From Methylobacterium nodulans ORS 2060 (GTDB lineage: Bacteria; Pseudomonadota; Alphaproteobacteria; Rhizobiales; Beijerinckiaceae): a stretch of DNA of 64,000 nucleotides. Positions 53,186 through 61,547 of this stretch are shown here, piece after piece; the stretch's first letter is position 1; each line of letters starts with the position of its first letter. Under the pieces are notes generated by a model that was given only the letters and a program-made list of their open reading frames with translations, searched no databases and was not told the origin of the DNA. Both the position numbers and the translations under genes were made by a program. The stretch lies in the NCBI RefSeq assembly GCF_000022085.1, contig NC_011892.1, positions 248,001 to 312,000 on the forward strand. Reading direction: 5' to 3'.

Positions 53186-54097
53186 TCATTGGGGAAGATC
53201 AGTGACGAGGTGGCGCTGGTCGTGCTCGGCCAGGAAGCCGAGCCGGTCGGCGGCATGGGTCAGGTCGTAGAGGGGAGCGAAGGGCTGCCGCTCGTAGATC
53301 TCGGGCTGACGGATCTCGACGTCGTTGCCGTGCAGGCGGCGCAGCCGGTCCAGGGTCGGCTCCGGCGACAGCGTCACCTGGGCCGAGAGGTAGAAGCGCT
53401 CGAAGGCGCCGGGCTCCAGCGGCAGCTCCAGGGCGAGCCGGAAGGCGCGGGCGAGGTCACGTGGGTCGATGTGGTGGTGGAGCGGGCCGCCGCCGGCCGA
53501 TGAGGGGCCGCCGACCGCAGGGCCGCGATAGTTCTCCGGGTCCCTTGCTCGAGCGATGATCTCGCCCGCCATCTCCGGATAGGCGACGAAGACGGTCCTG
53601 AGCGCCACGACCGCCATGCCGCGATAGGCATGGGCGCGGGCGAGATCCTCGCCGAGCACCTTGCTGACCCCGTAGGGATCGGTTGCGCGCAAGGGATGGT
53701 CGAGGTCGAGGGGCGCGTAGAGCGGGGCCAGCATGCGGCCCTCGCGCACGGTGTAGCCGGCCACGGAGTCGCTCGAGCAGAACACGAACCGCTTGAGGCC
53801 CGCTGCCTCGGCCGCATCCAGCAGCGTGTAGGTGCCCAGCGTGTTCACCCGCATGATGGTCTGGCCGTCGCCGGACCAGATGTTGGGCACCGCCGCGATG
53901 TGCAGGACGGCGTCCGTCCCGGTAACCGCCTTCGCCACGGCTTGTGGATCGGTGACGTCGGCGACGTGCCACTCGATCGGAGCCGTACCGGCCCGGCGGT
54001 CGAGGCCGCGCACCAAGGCGCCGTGAGCAAGCAGTTCGTCGACGACGAAGCGCCCGAGGAGACCGGCCGCGCCGGTCACGAGAACGCGCCGGGTCAT
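53186..54097 (-). CDS. NAD-dependent epimerase/dehydratase (extended SDR)
   Basis: The 303-residue protein begins MTRRVLVTGAAGLLGRFVVD and shows DVTDPQAVAKAVTGTDAVLH, HIAAVPNIW, FCSSDSVAGYTV, and the YxxxK active site in TDPYGVSKVLGEDLARAHAY. It resembles the uronate-dehydrogenase-like or GDP-sugar-independent epimerase group. Its start overlaps the stop of the TIM-barrel gene by four bases. Two different extended SDRs, a cupin and an isomerase-like TIM barrel in a row indicate stepwise conversion of a polyhydroxylated substrate. Confidence 0.8.
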   Translation of the reverse strand: MTRRVLVTGAAGLLGRFVVDELLAHGALVRGLDRRAGTAPIEWHVADVTDPQAVAKAVTGTDAVLHIAAVPNIWSGDGQTIMRVNTLGTYTLLDAAEAAGLKRFVFCSSDSVAGYTVREGRMLAPLYAPLDLDHPLRATDPYGVSKVLGEDLARAHAYRGMAVVALRTVFVAYPEMAGEIIARARDPENYRGPAVGGPSSAGGGPLHHHIDPRDLARAFRLALELPLEPGAFERFYLSAQVTLSPEPTLDRLRRLHGNDVEIRQPEIYERQPFAPLYDLTHAADRLGFLAEHDQRHLVTDLPQ

Positions 54098-54933
54098 GCC
54101 TGGGCTTCCTTCTGCCACGCTTCGCAGCCGAGGGCGGCCAGGATGTCGTGGCTGCGCAGGATCGCGGCCTCCGGCTCTGGATCGATGATTTCCAGCATAC
54201 AGGGCCCCGTGAAGTTGATGGAGGTCACGGCCCGCGCCACCTCCGCGAACGGGACGGTGCCGGTCCCGACCGGATCGTGCCGCCAGACGGTGCGCCCGGT
54301 GTCGGAGAGGTGCAGGATGCGGAGGCAGTCGGACAGGCTGTGCATTCCGGCGACCGGATCCTCGCCGATGAAGTGCGCATTGGCCGCGTCGTAGCAGGCG
54401 GCCACCTTGGGCGAGGCGAAGCTGCGCACGAAATCGCCGAGGGAGGCGGCGTCGGGGAATGCGGCGATCGGGATGTTCTCCACCGCCAGCCCCACGCCTC
54501 GCGCCTCGGCATGGGGCAGGAGCGCCTCGATGCTCTCCCGCATCCAGGCGGTGCGTTCAGAGATCCCCGGTGGAAACAGCGGGCTCATGCGCCCCGGGAC
54601 CGTGACGAGCCAGCCGATGCCGAGGTCGGAGGCAAGGTCGATCGCATCGCGGAACATCTGCACCGAGGCGGCCCGCACCCGTGGGGTGGAGCTCGCCAGG
54701 TTGTGGTCGAGGCTCGGCAAGTTGAGGGCGCAGTCTGTCGCGCCGACCTCGTCCAGCACGGCGACAAGGTGCCGGCGATCGGCCGTGGAGAACCCGTCGA
54801 GGGGCAGGTGGCCCGGATGGATCACCAGCTCGAAGGTGCGATAGCCCAGGTCCGCGAGGCGCCGGACGCTCTCCGCGGCCGGAACCGTCCAGATGTAGCT
54901 GTAGGTGTTGATCCCGATGGCACCGGCCATCAT
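54094..54933 (-). CDS. sugar phosphate isomerase/epimerase-like TIM barrel (IolE/xylose isomerase-like)
   Basis: The 279-residue protein starts MMAGAIGINTYSYIWTVPAA and has the AP-endonuclease-2 (xylose-isomerase-like) TIM barrel fold. Likely metal-binding positions are Glu in LAVENIPIAAF, Asp in ACYDAANAHF, His in RILHLSD, and Glu near the C-terminus in CMLEIIDPEPE. Related proteins include IolE, Hyi and D-tagatose epimerase-like enzymes. Its ATG overlaps the stop of the triple-fusion ABC gene. The position between transport genes and epimerases suggests it makes the first isomerisation or dehydration of the imported compound. Confidence 0.75.
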   Translation of the reverse strand: MMAGAIGINTYSYIWTVPAAESVRRLADLGYRTFELVIHPGHLPLDGFSTADRRHLVAVLDEVGATDCALNLPSLDHNLASSTPRVRAASVQMFRDAIDLASDLGIGWLVTVPGRMSPLFPPGISERTAWMRESIEALLPHAEARGVGLAVENIPIAAFPDAASLGDFVRSFASPKVAACYDAANAHFIGEDPVAGMHSLSDCLRILHLSDTGRTVWRHDPVGTGTVPFAEVARAVTSINFTGPCMLEIIDPEPEAAILRSHDILAALGCEAWQKEAQA

Positions 54934-57509
54934 GCGGCTCCTTCGATCATCAGGCCGTCGCGCGGCGCGACGCTTTCCGAAACCTGGGCAACGCCGAGCA
55001 GCCGCTCCTGCAGGGCAGTATCGGCTGCGAGTTCTCCGGCACTGCCGCCGAAGGCCACCCGCCCGTTCACGAGGACGTACGCCCGGTCCGCCATGGCCAG
55101 CACGCTCTCGGCATGATGCTCGACGATCATGAGGCTCGCCCGGGCAGTGAGCTTGGCCACCGCCTCGCGCACCTCCTGCACCACCGCGGGGGCCAGCCCC
55201 TCGAAGGGCTCGTCGAGGAGGATGAGCCGGCTCGGCATCATCAGGGCACGCGAGATGGCCACCATCTGACGCTCGCCGCCGGACAGGTTCTCGGCGCGGG
55301 CGCGCATCAGCACGCGGAGCTTCGGGAAGAGGTCACAGATCTCCTCCTGCGAGGTGCCGCCCGGCCGCATCGCGAGCTTCAGGTTTTCCTGCACGGTCAG
55401 GTTCGGGAACAGCCGGCGCCCCTCGGGCACCAGCGCGATGCCGTGCCGGTTGATCTGATCCGGGCGCAGCGCGCCGATCTCCCGACCGTCCAGCAGGATC
55501 CGGCCGGCGCTCGCCGGCAGCGTGCCGGTGATGGTGCGCAAGAGCGTGGTCTTGCCGACGCCGTTGCGGCCCAGCAGTGCCACCACTTCACCGGCCTGGA
55601 CGGTCAGGCTCACGCCGTCCAGAACCGTACCCCCGCCATAGCCGGCGCTGACGCCCTCCAGCTGCAGAAGCGGAGCAGCGGCCGGGCGGGGCACAGGCGG
55701 GGTGGCCATCTGGCCGACCCGGCGCGGCGGCGCACCATGGGCTCGCCCGAGATACGCCGTGACGACGTCCGGGTTGCGGGCAACCTCGGCGGGCTTTCCG
55801 TCGGCGATCAGGCGGCCCTGGTGCAGCACCGTGATGCGGTCGGACATCGCCAGCACGCGGTCGATGTCGTGCTCGATCAGCAGGATCGCGTGCGACTGCG
55901 CCAGCCGCCGGATCAGCGCGCTGACGACCTTGCGGTCCGATTCCGCCAGGCCTGCGAGAGGCTCGTCGAGCAGCAGGAGCTTGGCGTTGGTGGCGAGCGA
56001 CACGGCGATCTCCAGCAGACGCTTCTCGCCATGGGAGAGGGAGGCGCAGAGCTCGTCCGCGCGCCCGGCCAGCCCGACGGCGTCGAGGAGCGACCACACC
56101 CGGCCGTTGGCGACCTCGTCGTCGTAGGCGTCGCGCCAGAACCCGTACCAGTGCCCTTCCGCCGCCTGCACGGCAATGCGCACGTTCTCGAAGGCGGTGA
56201 GGTGGGGGAAGACGCTGAGGATCTGGAAGGAGCGGGCGAGGCCGAGCCGCGCGCGGCGGTGCGGCGGCAGCCGGCCGATCTCCTGGCCCTCGAATTGGAT
56301 GCTGCCGGCGTCGGCCCGGATGATTCCGGTCAGCAGGTTGAAGAAGGTCGTTTTTCCAGCGCCGTTGGGGCCGATGAGGCTGTGCAGGCCGGTCCGGCTT
56401 ACCTCGAGCGAGACGTCGTTCTGGGTCACGATGGAGCCGAAGCGCTTGGACAGGCCCCGGACCACGAGGATCGGCGTGCCGCCGTCCCGCCCCGTCACGG
56501 CGCCACCTGGCGCGTATGGGACGATCCGGGCCGGCCGCTCGGGAATTCCGTCGCGGGTGAGCGTCCAGCGATTGCGGCCCACTAACCGTTGGAAGATGCC
56601 CTGGATGCCCTCCGGCGACAGCAGCGCGAACACGATGATCAGCGGCGCGAAGATCAGCCACCAGTTCTCGGTGATCGCGCTCAGGCGATCTTCGAGGACG
56701 ATGAAGACGATCGCGCCCCACAGCGGTCCGAGGAAGTGGTGGACGCCGCCAAGCGCCGCCATCAGCACGGCGTCGCCGGCATGCTGCCAGTCGAGGTTGT
56801 TGGCGTAGACACCCTGCAGCAGCAGCGCCATGAGTCCACCGCCGACGCCGATGACACCACCCGCAATGGTGAGCGCGATGAGCTTTGTCCGGTAGGTGTC
56901 GTAGCCGAGGCTGACGACGCGCTGCTCATTGTCGCGCAAGGCCTGCATCAGGCGGCCGAAGGGCGCGTGGGCGAGACGCCACAGCCCCCAGAGCAGCCCC
57001 AGCACAACGGCGACCGTAAAGGCGTGGAACGCCAGGGCGCTCGGGAACAGCGGCCGGAGGACGTTCTGCAGGCCATTCTCGCCTCCGGTGACCGATGTCC
57101 ATTTGAAGGCGACCTCGAACGCGATCTGCGAGCAGGCGAGCGTCAGGAGCGAGAAGTACAGCCCCCGGCGGCGAAGGATCACCGACCCGACGAGGGCGGC
57201 GAGGATCAGAGCGAAACCCGCCGCGATGACGAGGCCGCTGATCTCGCTGCCGCCAAGCGCGCCTGAGGTGATCGCCAGCGCATATCCGGCACAGCCGAAG
57301 AAGAACGACGCGCCGAACGGGACTAGGCCGAGATAGCCGATGAGGAAGTTCACCCCGGCGCCGTAGAGCGTGTAGATGGCGATCTGCGTGATGCGCTGGA
57401 TCGGCATGCCCCAGGCGAGGGCGAGGCCGGAGGCCGCGAGCAGGACCGCCGTCAGGACGACAATCGGATGCTCCCAGAGCCGGCGGGATGCGGATGGTCC
57501 GGTTCTCAT
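54930..57509 (-). CDS. LivM-LivG-LivF triple fusion of a branched-chain-type ABC importer
   Basis: The 859-residue protein joins three normally separate subunits. Residues 1 to about 315 are a LivM-type permease with about ten transmembrane segments. About 345-595 is a LivG-type ATPase (Walker A GPNGAGKTTFF, signature LSHGEKRLLE, Walker B LLLLDEPLAG). About 625-850 is a LivF-type ATPase (GRNGVGKTTLL, LSGGERQMVA, LILLDEPFEG). All ATPase motifs are intact in both. ATG 57509 overlaps the LivH stop (ATGA). LivM-LivG fusions are known, but a fusion that also contains LivF is less usual. It would work with LivH and the binding protein encoded just upstream. Confidence 0.9.
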   Translation of the reverse strand: MRTGPSASRRLWEHPIVVLTAVLLAASGLALAWGMPIQRITQIAIYTLYGAGVNFLIGYLGLVPFGASFFFGCAGYALAITSGALGGSEISGLVIAAGFALILAALVGSVILRRRGLYFSLLTLACSQIAFEVAFKWTSVTGGENGLQNVLRPLFPSALAFHAFTVAVVLGLLWGLWRLAHAPFGRLMQALRDNEQRVVSLGYDTYRTKLIALTIAGGVIGVGGGLMALLLQGVYANNLDWQHAGDAVLMAALGGVHHFLGPLWGAIVFIVLEDRLSAITENWWLIFAPLIIVFALLSPEGIQGIFQRLVGRNRWTLTRDGIPERPARIVPYAPGGAVTGRDGGTPILVVRGLSKRFGSIVTQNDVSLEVSRTGLHSLIGPNGAGKTTFFNLLTGIIRADAGSIQFEGQEIGRLPPHRRARLGLARSFQILSVFPHLTAFENVRIAVQAAEGHWYGFWRDAYDDEVANGRVWSLLDAVGLAGRADELCASLSHGEKRLLEIAVSLATNAKLLLLDEPLAGLAESDRKVVSALIRRLAQSHAILLIEHDIDRVLAMSDRITVLHQGRLIADGKPAEVARNPDVVTAYLGRAHGAPPRRVGQMATPPVPRPAAAPLLQLEGVSAGYGGGTVLDGVSLTVQAGEVVALLGRNGVGKTTLLRTITGTLPASAGRILLDGREIGALRPDQINRHGIALVPEGRRLFPNLTVQENLKLAMRPGGTSQEEICDLFPKLRVLMRARAENLSGGERQMVAISRALMMPSRLILLDEPFEGLAPAVVQEVREAVAKLTARASLMIVEHHAESVLAMADRAYVLVNGRVAFGGSAGELAADTALQERLLGVAQVSESVAPRDGLMIEGAA

Positions 57510-58375
57510 TCGAAACGCTCCCAACGCTCGCCGAACAGGCCGCGGGGGCGCAGGAGCATCACCGCGAACATGAGGGCGTACATCGATGCGGCGGCCGCCT
57601 CCGCCTTGAACTGGATGGTCAGGGACATCACGACCCCGACGGCGAGGCCGGCCACCACGGCACCGCGGAACGAGCCGAGGCCCCCGATCGCCACGACCAC
57701 GAAAGCCGGCATGACGGCGCTGGCGGCCATGGACGGCGAGACGGTCCAGAGCGGGGCCGCCAGCACCCCGGCGATCGCTGCGAGCCCACAGCCGAGGCCG
57801 AAGACCGCGGTCAGCACCCGCGGCAGGTTGATGCCGAGGAGTTCCACCATCTCGGGATCTCGGCTGCCCGCCCGCAGGATGCGGCCGTAGGGCGTGAAGG
57901 CGAGGAACACCCACAGCCCTAGCAGGGTCGCGGTCGTGGCGACGAGCACGGCCACACGGTAGGTCGTAATGAGCAGAGGACCCGCCTCGACGATGCCGAC
58001 GAGGACCGGCGGCGGGTTGAACGGCTTGCCGTCGGCGCCCCAGACGAAGCGGATAAGTGCCTCGATCAGGAGTGCCAGCGCGAAGGTGACGATCAGGCTG
58101 AGGAGCGGCTCCTTACCGTAGAGGCGCCGGATGATCGTGACCTCGACCGCCATGCCGACGAGGCCGACGATCGGCGGCGCGAGCACCACCGCGGGCCAGC
58201 CGAATACCTGGTACATCTGCCACGCGACGTAGGCGCCGAGCGCGAAAAATGCGCCGTGGGCGAAGTTGATCACCCCGAGCAACCCAAAGGTGATCGACAG
58301 GCCGACAGCGATCAGTACGTAGATGAAGCCCAGAACCAGCCCGTTGGCGGTCTGTGAGACGAGAGCGTCGAGCAT
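57506..58375 (-). CDS. branched-chain-type ABC permease LivH
   Basis: The 289-residue LivH-type permease has about eight transmembrane segments and the family signatures QTANGLVLGFIYVLIAVGLS, INFAHGAFFALGAYV and VVVAIGGLGSFRGAVVAGLA. It forms the membrane channel with the LivM part of the following fusion protein. It lies 61 bases after the substrate-binding protein gene. Such importers take up branched-chain amino acids but also amides, urea, aromatic acids and other organic acids, so the ligand is open. Confidence 0.9.
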   Translation of the reverse strand: MLDALVSQTANGLVLGFIYVLIAVGLSITFGLLGVINFAHGAFFALGAYVAWQMYQVFGWPAVVLAPPIVGLVGMAVEVTIIRRLYGKEPLLSLIVTFALALLIEALIRFVWGADGKPFNPPPVLVGIVEAGPLLITTYRVAVLVATTATLLGLWVFLAFTPYGRILRAGSRDPEMVELLGINLPRVLTAVFGLGCGLAAIAGVLAAPLWTVSPSMAASAVMPAFVVVAIGGLGSFRGAVVAGLAVGVVMSLTIQFKAEAAAASMYALMFAVMLLRPRGLFGERWERFE

Positions 58376-58436
58376 GACCTACTCCGGTCGGGAGAGGGCC
58401 GGCGGCTGGCCGGCCCGTCGCGAGTTGTGGCGCAAG

Positions 58437-59672
58437 TCAGAGCGGTGGCATCGCGCAACCGATCTCGTCCTTGGTGCCGAACGCCTTGAGCGTTTCCGCT
58501 TCGCTGTCGGAGGTCTTCTTCACGACGTCGAAAAAGTCCCACTTGTCAGTGATCTGCTTTTTCACACGCACGATCACGGCTGGTCGGACCAGCTGGTGGT
58601 CCCACTCGCGGAAGAAGGCAGGGATGTCGCCGTCCGTGTTCTTCCACTTTTCGAGCGCGGTGACGATCGCCTTGGCGTCGGTCGACTTCGCAGCCTCGAT
58701 CGATTCGAGCAGGGCGCGCATGCCGATCCAGCCCGACCAAGTCTTGTCGGAGGGCGGCTGGTTGTACTTCTTCTCGAAATCGGCGACCATCTTCTTCTCG
58801 GCCGCCGTGTTGGTCGGGTCGTTGTAGTACCATGGCTTGACGTAGATGCCGGTCGAGGCCGCCGGCCCGACATCCCAGAAATCGGTGTCGGTCACCGCGA
58901 TCGCTGCGAAGCGGGCGCGATCCTTCATCCCCATCTCATTCGCCTGCTTGAGATAGTTGGAGAAGTCGCCGCCGACGAGGCCGCCCACGATGACGTCCGG
59001 ACGTGCTTGCCGAATCTTGAGGATGTACGAGCTGTAGTCGGCCGTGTTGACCGGAACCTCGTCTACGCCGACCTCGGTCGCGCCGACCTCCTTGAGCAGG
59101 CCACGCCCCGAGCGCAGGATATCCTGGCCGAAGGCATAGGAGGCGGTCAGGAAGTAAACCTTCTTGCCGATCTGCGACACGAACGGCATTAGCCCGCGCA
59201 TCTGCACCGGCACCGTCGCTTGGGTGCGGAAGGTATAGCGATTGCAATTCTTTCCGGTGATCTCGCTCGCCGCCGCCCCGGTCAGGATCAGCGGGATCTT
59301 CTCGCGGTTGGCGACGCTCATCATAGCCAGCGCCGACGAGCTGTAGTTGCCGCCGACGACCGCCACGACCTTGTTCTCGTCGATGAGCCGCTGCATGTTC
59401 TGTTGCGAGACCTGCGGGTTCGGCTCATCGAGCCAGACCAGCTCGATCGGCCGACCCAGGACCTTGCGGCCGGCCTGCTCCACCGCGAGCGTGCTGCCGC
59501 GCTGGAGGTACTCGCCGATCGAGGCGCCAGGGCCCTGCTTCGCGTAGATCATGCCGATTCGGACCGGCTCCGCGTCCTGCTGCGCGAGCGCCGCCCGGCC
59601 GGAAACCGACAGCATCAGGGCAGCCGAAATCGCGGCGAGTGCACGCCGTTGCGTCATGCTGGGCTTTTTCAT
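58437..59672 (-). CDS. periplasmic substrate-binding protein, LivJ/AmiC-like
   Basis: The 411-residue protein has a signal peptide (about 1-30, ending GRAALAQ) and a type I periplasmic-binding fold (Peripla_BP_6): VRIGMIYAKQGPGASIGEYL, AVVGGNYSSSALAMMSVANR, KVYFLTASYAFGQDILRSGR and DVIVGGLVGGDFSNYLKQAN. ATG 59672 follows AAGGAAACG. It resembles binding proteins for urea, short-chain amides or aromatic acids more than LivJ of Escherichia. It is the ligand-specifying part of the importer and is encoded just after the TPP-enzyme gene in the same operon. Confidence 0.85.
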   Translation of the reverse strand: MKKPSMTQRRALAAISAALMLSVSGRAALAQQDAEPVRIGMIYAKQGPGASIGEYLQRGSTLAVEQAGRKVLGRPIELVWLDEPNPQVSQQNMQRLIDENKVVAVVGGNYSSSALAMMSVANREKIPLILTGAAASEITGKNCNRYTFRTQATVPVQMRGLMPFVSQIGKKVYFLTASYAFGQDILRSGRGLLKEVGATEVGVDEVPVNTADYSSYILKIRQARPDVIVGGLVGGDFSNYLKQANEMGMKDRARFAAIAVTDTDFWDVGPAASTGIYVKPWYYNDPTNTAAEKKMVADFEKKYNQPPSDKTWSGWIGMRALLESIEAAKSTDAKAIVTALEKWKNTDGDIPAFFREWDHQLVRPAVIVRVKKQITDKWDFFDVVKKTSDSEAETLKAFGTKDEIGCAMPPL

Positions 59673-59726
59673 TGAGCGTTTCCTTGGATTTTTTCTGGTT
59701 GTCGGGTCCGAGACCCGGTCCGGGCG

Positions 59727-61517
59727 TCAGGACGGGCGATACGGTGCGCCGAAAACCGGCTCCTTGAACGGAATCGGCGGGAGCTGCCAGGTGCCGGTGG
59801 AGGGCGGCCGGACCTCGGCGTCGACGTGCACGTCGATGACGCAGGGGCGCCGGTTCCGAACGGCAGCCTCCACGGCCCCCGCCAGGTCCTGGCTTCGTGT
59901 CACGGTGACGCCATCGGCGCCGCAGGCGCGCGCCCAGGCAGCGAAATCGGGATTGTAGCGCTCGCCGCCGGGTCCCTGGTTCCCCTTGTAGAAGGCGGTG
60001 CCGTGCTCGCGGCCCTCGAACAGCCCGTATTGCAGGTCGCGGATCGCGCCCCAGGCGAAATTGTTCCAGACGATCCAGACGCAGGGCAGGTTGTACTCGA
60101 CAGCCGTCGCGACGACGTAAGGCGCCATCATGAACCCGCCGTCGCCCACCACCGCGACGCAGGGGCGGTCCGGCGCCGCGAGCTGGGCGCCCAGCACACC
60201 GCAGACGCCGAACCCCATCGACGAGTAGCCCCAGCTGTTGAGCATGCTTCTGGGCCGGCGCGGCCTCCAGAACTGCATGAACCAGTTGTGGTGGACGCCG
60301 GAATCGAGCGACAGGATCACGTCGTCCGGCAGTGCAGCCTGCAGCGTGCCAACGACGTATTCGGGGCGGATCGGTGTCGTGATGGCACTGAAGTTCGGGC
60401 GCACGAAGGCGTCCCATTCCGCCTGCCAGCCGGCGATCTCGGCCCGCCAGGTCGCCCAGGTCTCGGGGGAGAGATCGCTCCGGCTCACGAGCGCGTCGTT
60501 GAGCTGGCCGGCGAAGGCCTTCGCGTCGGCGATGATGCCGAGGGTCGGCGGATAGTTGCGCCCCAGCTCCGCCGGATCGATGTCGACCTGGATCAGCTTC
60601 GTCGTGGGGAAGTTCCAGGAATAGCCCGGATGCCAAGTCGAGGAGGAGCGGTCGTCGAAGCGCGTGCCGATGCACAGGACGAGGTCGGCATGCCGGCCGG
60701 CCTGGTTGGCCGGATAGGCACCGTTGCGGCCGATGAAGCCGAGGGTGAGGGGATCGTCCGCTGGCACGCAGCCCATGCCGTTGGGCGAGGTGATGACCGG
60801 GATTCCCAGTCGCTGCTGGAGCGCGCTGATCTCCGGGCCGGCATCGGCCAGGGTCGTTCCCTGCCCGATGAAGAAGACCGGCTTCCTGGCCGCCGCCAGC
60901 AGCTCCAGCGCCCGGGCGACGTCGGCCTCGCTCGCCGCCGGCCGGTGCGCGCCGTGGACATGCGAGAGCGGCGGCACCTCCGTCTCAGCCTCCTCCTGGA
61001 AGACGTTGTAGGGAATGTCGAGGTTCACCGGCCCGGGCCGGCCCGTGACCATCGTGTCGAAGGCTTGCCGCAGGGCCAGCGGCAGCATGTCGACGCGGCT
61101 CGGCTGGAAGCTGCGCTTGACCACCGGCCGCAGCACCTGGGCGAAGTCGGCCTGGTTGTGGGCGTAGAGTTCCTGGAATGGCGCGCGGTTGGCCTGGGAG
61201 GTCGGTACGTTGGCCGTGATGGCGAGGAAGGCCGAGGAGTCCGACAGGGCGGTCGCCAGCGACATCACCATGTTGGCCGAGCCCGGCCCCGTCGAAGTCA
61301 GGGTGGCGACCGGCTGATGCCTGATGCGGAAATACGCGTCCGCCATGTGGCCGGCGCACTGCTCGTGGCGCGGCGAGACAAGCGTCACCTCGTCGCGAAC
61401 TGCATGCATTGCATCGAGGATGCCGACATTGCCGTGGCCGCAGATACCGAACACGTACGGCACCTTCTGCTTGACCAGATATTCGGCGATGACCTCGCCG
61501 CCCTTCATCCGTGGCAT
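59727..61517 (-). CDS. thiamine-diphosphate-dependent enzyme, acetolactate-synthase-like
   Basis: The 596-residue protein (ATG 61517 after AAAGG; an in-frame TTG at 61523 is the alternative) has all three TPP-enzyme domains. The catalytic Glu lies in VSPRHEQCAGHMADAYFRIR, the central domain has FFIGQGTTLADAG, and the pyrophosphate motif is AVVGDGGFMMAPYV...NN (GDG to NNFAWG). It belongs to the IlvB-like group with decarboxylases, carboligases and IolD-like hydrolases. It has no separate small subunit gene, so anabolic acetolactate synthesis is unlikely. It may cleave or decarboxylate a 2-keto or cyclic dione intermediate, passing an aldehyde to the neighbouring dehydrogenase. Confidence 0.8.
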   Translation of the reverse strand: MPRMKGGEVIAEYLVKQKVPYVFGICGHGNVGILDAMHAVRDEVTLVSPRHEQCAGHMADAYFRIRHQPVATLTSTGPGSANMVMSLATALSDSSAFLAITANVPTSQANRAPFQELYAHNQADFAQVLRPVVKRSFQPSRVDMLPLALRQAFDTMVTGRPGPVNLDIPYNVFQEEAETEVPPLSHVHGAHRPAASEADVARALELLAAARKPVFFIGQGTTLADAGPEISALQQRLGIPVITSPNGMGCVPADDPLTLGFIGRNGAYPANQAGRHADLVLCIGTRFDDRSSSTWHPGYSWNFPTTKLIQVDIDPAELGRNYPPTLGIIADAKAFAGQLNDALVSRSDLSPETWATWRAEIAGWQAEWDAFVRPNFSAITTPIRPEYVVGTLQAALPDDVILSLDSGVHHNWFMQFWRPRRPRSMLNSWGYSSMGFGVCGVLGAQLAAPDRPCVAVVGDGGFMMAPYVVATAVEYNLPCVWIVWNNFAWGAIRDLQYGLFEGREHGTAFYKGNQGPGGERYNPDFAAWARACGADGVTVTRSQDLAGAVEAAVRNRRPCVIDVHVDAEVRPPSTGTWQLPPIPFKEPVFGAPYRPS

Positions 61518-61547
61518 TGCCAAAACCTTTTCGTGATTGTCTCTCGC

